Source of the DNA: Lojkania enalia
Taxonomy: Eukaryota; Ascomycota; Dothideomycetes; Pleosporales
Assembly (NCBI GenBank): GCA_010094045.1
Contig: ML986609.1
Coordinates: 281,909 to 345,908 of the forward strand
DNA length: 64,000 bases
Reading direction: 5' to 3'
A model generated the notes under the pieces. It did not search any database and had not been told where the DNA came from. It saw only the letters and a program-made list of their open reading frames with translations. Below, in pieces: positions 27,238 to 38,930 of this stretch (within the stretch, counting starts at the first letter, position 1; each line of letters begins with the position of its first letter). A program made the position numbers and the translations under genes.

Positions 27238-30200
27238 CTACCCCCCTCTTTATAGGCTGATAGTCCCTATCTATACTAGTTCGGGAGGGAATTAGAGCTA
27301 TTATAGATAGGTTCTAGTATAAAGAAATTTCTTTAAGGAGGTATTTACCGGTAAGAGCTAATATATACGGTTATCTATAGAGATACGTTTATTAATATAA
27401 TGTTAAGTAAGGTTTTTGCGGTAAGTATAATTAACCTATATATTAGCTAGTAACTACTATTATAACGGTTTATTAATATTACAATTTCGTCGCGTATAGT
27501 AATAAGCGTTTACTAGCTTTAGTATATTACTAGGTTGCTGTTAACTAAGCTTCTTTAACTAAATAATAACTTCTACTCTATATATATTATTATACGTCTC
27601 TAGAACTATTAATTATTAAAGTATTACTAACACCTTATAGAAAAAATTAATTAATATACTACTCTACCCGCCTTCTAAAGCCTCTTTAGAGGCCTTCTAA
27701 ATTATCTACTTTTAGACTATATATACGCTCGCCTACGGGCGGCGTATAATATTTTCCTTTTAGTCTCTAAGATTAAAAAAATGCGAGTATTATACCTTAT
27801 AAAATAAAAAGTATAACCCTATACGAATCGCATCTAATACTAGTAGAGTATTTACTACTAATATACTTATAAATCCTCTCCTACTATAAAGAGGAGTTTC
27901 TAGTCCTCCGGAGCTATCTTAAACTATAGATAGCAGTCTAATACGTAGGAGATAAGGAGGATAAAAAAGTAGCCTTTAAAGCTGTTTTAGAGTCTGCTTA
28001 CAGCCTAGCACTTATAGCCTAGGTTATAAGAAGTTAAAAAAATAGCCTTCTTACGGCTAGTATCTAGGTAGTTTTATTCTACTAGAGTACTAAGTTGCTC
28101 TATTACGTTTCGGTCCTAGAGACTCTAGTATCTAGCTTTTAAACTAATATTACAGCGCTCTTAGGTAGTTAAGAATAAAGTAGAGAAGATTTAAAGGGAG
28201 TCTAAAGGGAAGAAAGAGGAAGAAGAGTAGAAGAGGAGAGGACTAGAGAGGTATCTAATAGCCTACTATTAGACCCTCTAGATTTTATAGAGAAGTAATT
28301 TTAGGCCTATACTTTAGTTTTTAAAATTTACTACTTAACTTTTATATATTATCGTCTACTAGATAATCTATATTCTCTATACTATCTTTATATACCTTAA
28401 TCTATTTAATTAGGGCTTTTAGGGGTCCTAGCTAATTTGGATACTTATTATAAAAAGCTCTTAGCTTATAAGGCGAACCTATAAAATTTAAAACTTTATA
28501 TTAGACTAGGTTAAAATTATATTCTACCTATTTTATATAGTATTTAAGGGTCTTATAATATAGCTTACTAGCTAGTATTTTCTTAACCTCCTACTCTTCT
28601 ACCCTCTTAATAGTAATAGCAGGTGGTTTCGGAGCTTCTTACCCTAGTAAAAAGTCTTAAGGGTTCTTATATAGTAGGTTTAGTACGAAGATATTATATA
28701 TTCTTAATCCTAGGGGTAGCTGTAGATAGTATAAGTTTCTAACCTATTCTAGTACTTTAAAAGGGCCCTTCTATTAATTAGATAGCTTTTAGCTCAGTCT
28801 CTAAACCGTAAGGTTCTTAGTATTTAAGTAGACTATATTACTAATCTACTAATTAATTAGTTGCTAGTAATAGTTAATAATAGATTATATACAATTCTAA
28901 GCCTTCTTAATATTAGCCTTTACAGTTTTCTAGGCTATATATATATAAATTATTAGAGCTAAAGCGTTCTTACAATTTAATTTATCTATTATAGTAATAG
29001 GATTAATAGAATATTTCTAATCCCAACTTTAATAGAGCTTAAATCTATATAGGATCTAATATAGGGATATTCTAATAGTTGTATAGAGTAGAGTTGCTTA
29101 TACTTAGTCGATTATAGGTAATAGAAAACTCTAGTTATTTTAATAGAAGGATATAAAAGGGCGCAGTCTCTAATTAATATATTTATTTATAATCTCTATC
29201 TATCTGTTAGTCTCTTTATAATAAGTAGTAGATAGTTTAATCTTTACGCCTAAGATATAGTAGAATTTAGACTAGAAACTAGATATAAATTAAAGTTTTT
29301 AGTCTAAAATAATAGTTTTAGATGTATAGCTAAAATAGTATACCTATTAAATAAATAATTCAGCTATTCCCTATACATTAATTATACGATAGTAGAGAAT
29401 AGATATAGCTTATTTAGACAGGCGATTAATTACTACTATAATCTAATTATATCCGGACTTATCTATAGAGAAATTTTTAAAGTTAATATATAAAAACTAC
29501 ATTAGTTAATTTAGTATAAAAAGTAGGTAGATAAAACCTAAGGTTCAGGTTTATATTAGATAAGCTTTATAGTATAAGATATAATTCCGTATATATCGTT
29601 TATAAATAGCTTCTATACTCTTCTAGTAGTACTTCTAGAATAGTAACTAATAGGTTTTAGTAGCGCTTAGGTATGCGGAAGATACTTAGTTATAAGCCTC
29701 TTATATAAGTTATATATAAAGGCCTAAATCTAATAGAATATATAAGCGATTATTATAGAGGAGTAGTCTGTTTTCTATCTAATACTTGTAGGGTAAAAGT
29801 ATACGTTCCTATATAAAGGAGACTTAGTTTTCTTATAGTAATATATCGATTAACTCTAGAGAGTCTAGTAATATAATCTACTTCTAACCTTTAATAATAT
29901 TTAGTATAGCTGTTTAAGTTGTTATTTAAGTAATATAGAACTAGACTAATTTAGTATTAATTTAGGGGTAAAGTTAATACGGTCTAAGTAGGATTCTTAA
30001 CTAGTTATTAGTTTAAACTACTTTTAAGTTTTCTATATCTTATTTATAATAACTAAGAATATCTATTCTAGCGTTATTTTTACTTAGGGTATACTCGATT
30101 TAGAACTAATACTAAGCTAATTTCTTAGTCTAATAAACTTAACAAGTATTAAATACTTTTATAGTTATAAAATACTCGAGTAAGCGATAATCGGTATATA

Positions 30201-33165
30201 CTAGAATTCTAGTAGCTACTAAAGTAAGTTCTACCCTCTATTACTTAAATGTAGTAACGATTATAAATAGTTTCTTATTATAAATCTTCTAGTTTAGTTC
30301 CGAACCGGATAGAACCTTACTATAGAATACTATAGGGTACTATTTTCTATTAGAATATTTCTATAATAGTACTTCTACAACTACTCTATTAGAGGCGTTA
30401 GTTTCTATTTTTATTTCTAATATAGGGTTAAAGTAGTAGAGTATAGGTATACTTAATAGGGCTAACTTTAATTTCTTAAAGGTAATGTTACATTCTAAAG
30501 TCTATATAAAAAAGGTTATAAGGCTCTATAGTACGATAATTAGCTTTATAATACGCGAGAATTCTAGTATAAACTATTAATAGAATCTAGTAAAACCTAA
30601 GAAGGATTTTACACCTATTATAGTAGTAGGTAGCTACTAGTTATATAGTACTTCTACCTTTTCTAGATTAACCTTAAGGCCTTTATTTAAGAGAATATAG
30701 CTAAGATATTTAGTTTAGGTAATATAGAATTCGCTCTTCTTAATATTAATTTATAACTCTACTTAACGTAATCTCTTAAGAACTTTCTTAACATAGATAG
30801 TATATATTACCTCATCTTCCGAGTAGATAAGAATATTATCTAAGTAAGTAATATAGAAGTTATCTAGGTAGTTAATTAGTATATTATTTATATAGTACTA
30901 GTAAGTTACTAGACTATTATATAATTTAAAAGATAGAACTTTATACTTATAGGTTCTGTATTAAATCTAAAAGGTAGTATATTTCTTAGAACTAAGGTCT
31001 ATTCTAATTTTATTAAAAGCCGCGCGAATATTAAATTTAGTAAAAATTACTACTTTAGTAGGTTTAAATAGAAGTTTATCTATATATAGTATTAAATATA
31101 CGTCCTTATAGGTAAGAGTATTAAGTTTATAATAATCTATATAGATATATAAGTCGCTATTAAATTTATAGATATAAAGGATTAGAGATATAAAGAAGTT
31201 CTAACTCTACTTAATATACCTATACTATAGATTATCTATAATATACTTCTTAGTTACCTCTAGCTCCTTAATATTTTACTTATACAACGGGCTGTAACTA
31301 TTAGGGAAAGGTTTTATAAGAATAATCTTATAATTATAAGAGCGGTATTCCGGTAATTAATAAGCCGCAGTTTTACTAAACATATTCTAATATCTATAGT
31401 ATTTAAATAGTAATCGGAGATTTACTAGTACTTTATTTTTAGCCTTATCTTCCAGCTCTAGGGCTTACTTATCTTTAATCAGCCGCTTAATTTCGTATAG
31501 AAACGTAGAGAAAAACTTGTTCTCTTTCCTCTTTATATTAAAGTAGAAAGTATTAGTTAAGATAAGAGTAATAATAGAAGAACGGATTTTCTTTAGATCG
31601 GATTCGAACTTTATTATATACAGGTATATAGAAGCTCTAAGCTTGTTTAGACTATAAGTTATAAGAGATTAATATAGTTTTAGTAGTTTTAGTAGACCTT
31701 TAATATAATAGATAGTTAGACTATAGGACTACTAATACTAGTTCTTTTCCTATAGAGTATTATATTACTAGATATTTAGCTCTACCTCCTTATTATGTAC
31801 TAGCTAAGTTAATTATATAAGAAGAGAAGGTAATAGATTATAAGTAGTAGGATACTTAAAGGGCTATATAATCCGATTCTTATCTATATCTAGCTAGAGT
31901 TAAAAGTAACGTAACTATTTAATACTAATAATATAATCCTAAATACTTAGGTCTATAATAATAAATAGGTAGTTTTAAATAGTTCTCCTATTAATTCGCA
32001 GGTGTAAGTAGATATATTAATTAACTAGGGTTTAGATTCGGTCCTAAAACCTTTTAACGGTAATTTTAAAGGGTAAGTACTATATTAATATATATAGAGC
32101 TTAGGAGAGTAATCTAACTACTATAGAATTAAGGAATAGAAAGCCTTAAGTACTTATATTAACAAGGGTATTTAGTTATATACTAACGCTTTTTAAATAT
32201 AGAACGGTAGAGATTTAGAAGTACTTTCCTCTAAATAAATACAATAAATTAATATTTAATAAGTTGTACTTATTTAAGCCTAGAATAGAGAGTTTTCCTA
32301 GACATCTCTATTTCCTACTTAAGAACTATCTAGGTAGTACTCGTTTACGTCTAAGAACTCTTCTTTCTTAATCTTCTCTTATTTAACCTCTATTTCTTAT
32401 ATTCTAAAGACTATATATTTATTTATAAAGTATTCTAGTTTACTATAGTTATAGTAATTATTTAGAGTTGTATACCTTTTAGGTGTAAGAGTCTTACTAG
32501 GTTATTAGAAAGCAATTATAGTAGAATAAGGTATTAATACTAGGGTAGATTAGAGTAGTATTAGATTGTAGGTTATCTTAGATAAACTCTTAGAAGCCTT
32601 CTAGTACTAATCTAAATTTATTTTAGCTGTAACCTATAGGCTAATAGTTTATTCTAGAAGGTTAGAAACACTTCTTCTTTCCCTCTAAATTAGATAGGTT
32701 CTTTATTATAGGCTCTATAGAAAGGGGTTTACCTGTTATAAAACCCTTTATAGAAGGTAACAGTTGTTTTACACGCGTAAATAGAAGCTTACTCTTACTA
32801 TAACTTACGCGTATATCGATTTTAATATAGAAATTAGAAGGTAAATTATAGTTAGATATTAGCGGTTACTTCTAATTCTAATAGGTTATTAGTAGTCTCT
32901 AAGTTTCTACCTAGGCGTACTCTACGCGGCTTTTCTAAAAGCAATCCTAATCGTAGAGGATAGGAAGTTCTAAACCTAAAGGCTTTAATTAATAGAAGAT
33001 CTTTAAGATTCTATCTAGGTAATTAAATAATTTAATATAATAGTATATAAGTATTATAATCTAAACTAAATTAAGTATATTTCGGACTTAGATATATTTA
33101 AATAAATAATTAATACGATATTATTAAAGAGGCTATTACTAGTAGTATTAAGTTCTTCTATATAA

Positions 33166-33728
33166 TATAATAGTATAGGTAAGATAATAGGTCTAAATAT
33201 AGTACAAATCTACTTAAAGGTATATAAGAGTATATAGTATAATAGTATAGGTAAGATAATAGGTTTAAATACAGCACGAATCTACTTAGAGGTATATAAG
33301 AATACGTAGGGGTTTAAGGACCTAGAAATTCTATTAACACCTATAAGCCTTATACGAAAGGATATAGAAGAACTACTAAGCTACTTATAAGAGAGTATAT
33401 AACTATATACGGAAGGGAAAAGAGGTAGAACTAGAGGTAGGATAAGATAAGTAAAAAGCTTTAGGATAAGGTTATATATAAAGCTTTTCGTAGAACAATT
33501 TCTTTGCATTATTATATATAGGGGTTTAGGGACCTAAGAATTCTATTAATACCTATAGGTCTTATACGAAAGGATATAGAAGAACTACTAAACTACTTAT
33601 AAGGGAGTATATAACTATATACGGAAGGGAAAAGAGGTAGAACTAAAGGTAGAATAAGATAAGCAAAAAGCTTTAGGATAAGATTATATATAAAGCTTTT
33701 TATAGAACGATTTCTTTGCATTATTATA
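33166..33728 (-). repeat. 5' LTR of gypsy C interrupted by a solo LTR
   Basis: The first 72 bp (33,166-33,237) and last 212 bp (33,517-33,728) add up to one 279-bp LTR plus a 5-bp duplication. A second complete LTR lies between them. The arithmetic and the repeated TATAG leave little doubt. Confidence 0.88.
33238..33516 (-). mobile_element. Solo LTR of family C nested in the 5' LTR of gypsy C
   Basis: Full 279-bp LTR flanked by the direct repeat TATAG at 33,233-33,237 and 33,517-33,521. It is a later insertion of the same family, reduced to a solo LTR by recombination. Confidence 0.88.
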
Positions 33729-33976
33729 TTATACAGCTATTCTAGTATATTAAAGGTAGAGAGTACTTTAAGGGTAGTAAAAAGTTGTTATAGTACTATT
33801 CTCGGTTGAAACTTAACTTTAATTAATAGCTAAGATTATAAGAATAATTTGTAATTCTTTATAGGTTAATTATATATTACTATATTAAGCTATTATATAT
33901 TAATTTAGGTAGGCTATTAAAAGTTTAGTAAGATAATAGCTTATTTATATTAATAGCTTACTTATAAACTATATTA

Positions 33977-34618
33977 CTAGTATAAAAGTACTCTAAATAA
34001 TATAACTTTTTAAGTATTTTCTTCTTATCTATTTTATAAGTTAACTCTTTATAGGAATATTAGAAATAAGGTATAATAATCTCGCCTAAATAGTCTATAT
34101 AATTAGTATAATAGTATCTACTTAAGGTTAAATAATAAAGAAGAGGTATTAGAAATATATATAGTTTTAGCGAAAATAGTATATTAACTCTACTATATAT
34201 TAGATTAGAATAGAAAAACTCTTAAACTAAAAGTTTAGAAGGGGAAGATAGTATTATAGATACTTCTATAGAAATTCTTATACTAAACTTAATTAAGATT
34301 TAGAACTTTATATAATTAGAAGAATAAAATTAATATAAGATATATAATACGTTTAATAGTTTAGTTAACTAAATAATTAAATATATTTAGTTACTTAAAT
34401 AACTAAATAACTAAATAAGAAGAATAGTAAAAAAACTAAATTATATTTAATAACCTTATAACTCTAACTTTTATAGCTCTTTATAGTTAACTTAAATATC
34501 CTTTATATACTCTACTTATATACTTCTATTATAAGCCTATAAGAATAATCCTCCTATACTACGTAATTACTTTTAATTATTACCCTATCCTATATCTAGC
34601 TAATTAGAAGCTATTATA
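33977..34618 (+). mobile_element. Gypsy A copy 2, 3' end with LTR
   Basis: Resumes the sequence interrupted at 26,051 and continues to a purine tract and the 3' LTR at 34,147-34,618 (472 bp), which matches 9,528-9,998. Confidence 0.78.
34147..34618 (+). repeat. 3' LTR of gypsy A copy 2
   Basis: Begins TATTAGAAATATATATAG and ends CTATTATA, matching the LTR at 9,528-9,998. Confidence 0.75.
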
Positions 34619-34784
34619 TTTAGTTAAAACCTTTTAATTATAACTTTAAGCTTACTTTATTTTAAAGCTTTTTATTTATATATTTAAGCTTACTTTTTAT
34701 AAGCTTTATAACTTTTTTATTTACTAAAGTATTAAATATACTTATTTACTAAATAGCTATTTATTTTATTTATTAATTATTTAA

Positions 34785-35093
34785 GGATAAGTAGTTTTAT
34801 ATAGTAGTATAAATTATTATTTATAAGTTATTAATTATTTTTAGTTATTAATTGCTTTTCTGCATTAGCTTTTATTACAAAAATAAGGTTTATAAATAGC
34901 ACCTTATATAGATTGCAGAGTTAAACTTCGCTGTCCTGTTGTATATCTACTATAGAAGTTAGTATAAGCTAGATGTAGTTTATAACAGAAGTGGAGGTCG
35001 TATAGTTATATTATACTCGGCTAGAGAGCCCTGCGTAAGGCTCGGATATTATATAGTACTTATTGTTATTAGCACCAATCTACAACTATACTA
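34785..35093 (+). repeat. Left arm of a roughly 300-bp inverted repeat pair bracketing the NLR-bearing segment
   Basis: Matches the reverse complement of 44,922-45,205. Shared landmarks in order are ATAAGTTATTAAT, TTAGCTTTTATTA, TTATAAATAGCACCTTATA, CTGTCCT, GTTAGTATAAG and AATCTAC. Differences are partly RIP-type, and the arms diverge in the outermost 30 bp, so the true ends are uncertain. The pair could be long terminal inverted repeats of one 10.4-kb element, or two independent copies of a small element in opposite orientation. Confidence 0.65.
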
Positions 35094-35588
35094 TCGCTGT
35101 TCGAAGAAACCTCTAAAGCTACTAGAGCGCATTTAACCAATTTACTTAAGTTAGACGATACTACACTCAGCCTATTACCTACCCTATTAGTACTATATCG
35201 GTACGCGCCTAACCCTTAGTGTTAGCAAGTATTAATGTTTAAGACTATTAGGATATAAGGCGTATAGGTAGACTCTCCCAAACCCTACGCGGTATAGTAG
35301 GCGACTAGTAGCTGGCGGTATATTACTAGTAGGTTTATATCTATATAGTATATACTGCAAACGCATACTGCAGTACTATATATAGTATATTCTCTCTTAG
35401 CTCTCAGCCTGCTTATTAGCCTATAGAAAGTAGCTTCTTACGATAGCCGACTACAATGCGTTAATAAGTACGGTCTTATATACTAAACATCTCGTAAGTA
35501 CTATATATTACGAAATATCTTAATAGCGCAGAGACTTGCTACATAATATAATAGAGAGCCTAATCTACTAGATACTACCGGCCTCTAC

Positions 35589-37020
35589 CTGCTATCGCTC
35601 AACGGTGGTAGGGTATACAGTCTTTCGACGCTGTATATTCTAGGGGGTCTAATAGATCAGCTGAACTACTAACGCGAGAACAGTAGGCTTCCTCCTATAA
35701 AGCTATATAAGGTGTTCGACCTTATTAGCGGGATAAGTATAGGTAGGTAGGTGGAAGGTTATTAAATAACGCGCCTAGCTAACACAACAAGCTTATTACT
35801 ATTATACTAAGCCAGCTAGAAATAGATGTAGATACATGCATTATAGCGTATAGCGACCTAATAAAGGCTGTATTTGTAGAATAGTCAAGCTAGCTCCTAG
35901 TTAACTAGGGAGGGAATATAAAGGCGCGGTTCGACTCGGCTAAGCTAAAGAGTACTATTAAGGGGGTTCTATTAAGTAATAGCGCGTCTCCGGCCGACGC
36001 TTTTAACAACGGAAAGAATCGAGGATGTTAGACGTATATAATAGCTAAGAAGATATTTAGGATATCTATTTATTATACCCAGGTTCGTCTTCGTAATAGT
36101 TAAAGAGATAGCTAGTATTATATACCTACATAGCTATAGTCTATCTAATAAGAGTAATATACCTGCAACTATCTATAAGACTGTATTAGTAACCTCTACA
36201 GGCCTCTAGGACGTAAGCCTCGTAGAGTATAAGAAGTAGGGGAAGATAGAGGCGGCGATAGATAAGTATCTGCGGTACTAAGTATAGAAGTTTCTTATAC
36301 GGGACTGCGTGCAGAACCTATAGTAGAAGTAAAGTATATATATAGAAGACTTCGCGTAAGAGCTGAGCGGAAGAATACTAATACTAGGTAGATATAATAG
36401 AGCTATCTTTTACGTCGACTATAAATGTAAGCCTTACTATACGTCGATAAAGCAATTATAATACTTAGCTTATATAGGTATACGTAATATACCGCGCTAT
36501 AGACTGTATTATATAACTTAAAAAACTACTCGAAAGTCCGCCGCTGTTATCTATTATAATTTCTTTCCCCTGCGATAGTAACTTTATCGAGTATAGGACG
36601 ACTCTTAGCTAGATCTTATAGAAAGGTATAGTACCGGGCTTACGGGTTGTACTTATAAGTCTGGGCGGTATAGGGTGTATTATATCTAACTTAGCTGGGA
36701 CTATAAGCTAATAATAGAGTAGTAAGTTGCAGCTCGTTATTAAGCATACCTACTATACCTATAAGTAGTTACCTAAGACGTAGGTGTTTTAGATATACGC
36801 TAGTAAAGTTGCTCGCTTTAAGTAGAGTTTCTATAATATTACTAACCGCGCCAAAATCGTAGGTTATTAAGACCGGTAAATTAATATTTTCAAGCTAGTA
36901 TACAACTAGCTATATAGTAGTAGGATAAGATAGCTACTAGTACTAGATAATATAGACGACGCGCAGTTTCTTATTAAAACTCTAACTAGCAGTCTTACGT
37001 AAATAATAGAATTGTAGGGT
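35589..37020 (+). pseudogene. NLR-type (STAND) receptor-like gene, front half: patatin-like phospholipase plus start of NB-ARC
   Basis: RIP-damaged but readable. From 35,589 the frame gives LLSLNGGRVYSLSTLYILGG, the patatin oxyanion region with RIP-type changes. GISIG at 35,730-35,744 is the lipase G-x-S-x-G motif with its Ser kept. ARFDSAKLKST and NNGKNRGC follow near 35,930-36,030, then SYSLSNKSNIPATI in another frame near 36,130-36,180. RDCVQNL closes the domain at 36,300-36,320. The catalytic Asp region of patatins seems deleted. An NB-ARC follows: a glycine-rich loop SLGGIG at 36,658-36,675 with the Lys lost, VF-IYASKVARF near 36,784-36,820, and Walker B LLVLDNIDD at 36,934-36,960. In fungi this architecture belongs to intracellular non-self-recognition and cell-death receptors. 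Stops are numerous, so it is non-functional. Confidence 0.8.
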
Positions 37021-37880
37021 GTAGAATTATATCTTATAAAAGAGCAAGTAGCTTTAGCTTAATAAATAGCTACGCTACTATCTTATATAGGAACCACTTA
37101 CAACGGGAAGAACTAAGAGTTCTATCTATTATATAGAGTTTGCTAATTAGAATTAAACTCAGGCTGAATAGAACGTGTTCCTATTATAGTACCTAATACT
37201 AGCCAGTAGCTACTATATTTAACGTTTAGTAAGTTTCGAAATATTTACCTCTGTGAGGTTATATAGGGAACTAATCTACGGAGCTAAGCTAGACCTCGAG
37301 TAGATATAGCTAAGTAAGAATGATTTTTACTAAATTATTACCGTAAGTTAATTTTAGCACTTTAGTTATATACTTAAAGTAGTTTAGCAGCTTAATACTA
37401 AGTCTATATAATATTAATAAAGGTGTCTTTTCTCGGCGACGTTTTAAACAATACAATACGTCGACGGCAAAACTTTTATATACTCTAAGTATACTTCTAG
37501 AGTAACAGTTCTAGAACTAATACTTATAAACTAGAATCTAGAAAGGTGCGATGATGCTATTAATACTAATATTTATAAATCCTAAGTAGAAGATTAACTT
37601 AAATAGCTATAACGCTAATAATAAATTCTTAGTATCCTTTAACCAGCTTTATAGTAGCTTAATACCTAGGCCGATAAGAAAAAGAAATATAATATAATAG
37701 AAGCAGTAACGTAGTTATATATTCCTATACTTATATAGCTTAATTTCTACTATTAAACGTCTTAAGTACTTTATACTATTATAATAAATATCTATAGAGT
37801 TAGATTAGACATTATATTTAAAAATATATATAACTACTAACTTAAAGTTACTAATCTTAAATCTACTATACAACTTATAA
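37021..37880. other. RIP-affected stretch, no gene recognised
   Basis: Moderate composition (some CA/TG retained) but no readable domain. The transition from the front half of the NB-ARC to inserted sequence must lie at or after about 37,020. I saw no inverted repeat or target-site duplication marking it. Confidence 0.4.
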
Positions 37881-37889
37881 CTCTTCTTA

Positions 37890-38450
37890 CTTATCTTATA
37901 CTTATCACCCTCGCGCTTAGCGCGCCTAATCCCTGGGGCTTATCTATTAATTAGACTAAAGATAAAGGGTGCTACTACTAAGATGCTACCTTTAAGTAAT
38001 ATAGGGGCAGATTTACTAGTATTAACGAGATAATTAAGTGCGTGTATATACTAGAACTTAAGAGTAGTCTAGTAAGCTGCGTAGATACGCGATGCACAGA
38101 TAAAGAAGTAGTAAAACTAGAGGAGATAAGACAGACTTATTATATAAGGTACACGATAACGGGGAGCTAGACTATAAAAGAAACTGGGGTAGTAAAGATA
38201 GGCGGAGGTAGTACGAGTGCGAGTATAACGACGACGGCGACTAGAGAGTGTATTTTTAAGACCTCTTTAAGTACTAGTAGAGTAAGTATTGCGACGGATT
38301 AGATACGTGTAGAAGTATTACTTAATATAGGAGTAGTTGTAATAGGGTTTTTAGGATTGTAAAGTGCGATTCCTAGTTAGTCTATTACTAGTAAGTTATT
38401 TACTAGAGGTGCTGGGGAGTGCGGAGAGTAGTTCTATAAAGGTTAAAACT
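37890..38450 (+). pseudogene. Small surface or secreted protein relic with C-terminal membrane anchor
   Basis: The plus strand reads, across several TAA/TAG stops and at least one change of frame near the start, as a hydrophobic leader (LFLLILYL) followed by a region with Cys residues (CVYILEFKSS, VSCVDTRCTD). A Ser/Thr-rich stretch (STSASITTTATRE) follows, and then a hydrophobic segment (VLLNIGVVVIGFLGL) near 38,305-38,357. This is the layout of small fungal cell-surface proteins that end in a single transmembrane helix. I do not recognise a named family. It sits in the block separating the two halves of the NB-ARC. Confidence 0.4.
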
Positions 38451-38930
38451 AATAGAACTTCTTCTTATAAGGATAGTAATAATAATACTACAGGCGTAGG
38501 TACGGGTATAAATAATAGGGATAGTATTACTTACAGGATGAGTAGGGGGTTTAAAAGGAGAGCGCCGGGGCTGTTATAGAGGTAGAGATTATACAGGGGT
38601 AGAGGGTTAGTATAAGGAGTATAAAGGAGGTTAAGTAGCAGCTGAGGGGCGTAGAGTTAACTAATAGACTAATAGATAATTAGAATCGTCTTTCTATATA
38701 GGAGGCTTTAGAAATAAAGGTAATAGGTAATAGAATACGAGATTTTATTTTCTCTCTAAGTATGGTAGATATAGTAGGATATATAACGCTTACGAGTAGA
38801 TATATTATATTTTACTAGGAACTAATAATAAATATATATTATTAGAGTTATTATATATCGATTTTATACCGAATATTAGCGCAGTAGTATTAAATAGTAC
38901 TATTAATACCCTACACCTTCGGGTATACAG
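38451..38930. other. Intergenic between two convergent relics
   Basis: A 71-codon open stretch (38,364-38,579) overlaps the preceding relic in another frame. Nothing else recognisable. Confidence 0.4.

Larger units (their letters stand above)
26959..33728 (-). mobile_element. Ty3/gypsy retrotransposon C inside pogo-like copy 2
   Basis: It is flanked by a perfect 5-bp duplication TTATA (26,954-26,958 and 33,729-33,733). The LTRs are 279 bp. Pol reads right to left: the reverse complement of about 30,826-30,850 gives YLDNILIYSE, the mutated reverse-transcriptase motif. A polypurine tract (plus strand ctaccccccctcttt) sits just inside the left LTR, as expected for the 3' end of a minus-strand element. 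Gag lies toward 32,000-33,100. The right (5') LTR is itself split by a solo LTR. RIP is moderate: CG words survive but frames are closed. Confidence 0.82.
26054..33974 (-). mobile_element. pogo/Fot1-like DNA transposon copy 2, carrying a nested retrotransposon
   Basis: The ends ACGTAGTTTATAAG and, inverted, ATATAGTTTATAAG differ only by RIP-type changes, and each is flanked by TA. Removing the element restores the uninterrupted gypsy A sequence found at 9,345-9,365, so the insertion site is confirmed by an empty allele in the same window. The interior at 26,380-26,950 aligns with copy 1 in the same orientation, but about 650 bp matching the middle of copy 1 is absent. Gypsy C then occupies 26,959-33,728, leaving about 1.1 kb of pogo-like sequence. 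Confidence 0.75.

Noticed and set aside
38364..38579. 71-codon open frame with hydrophobic N-terminus
   Set aside because: It starts with a non-ATG codon, overlaps the surface-protein relic in another frame and lies in RIP-affected DNA. Openness here is probably chance.
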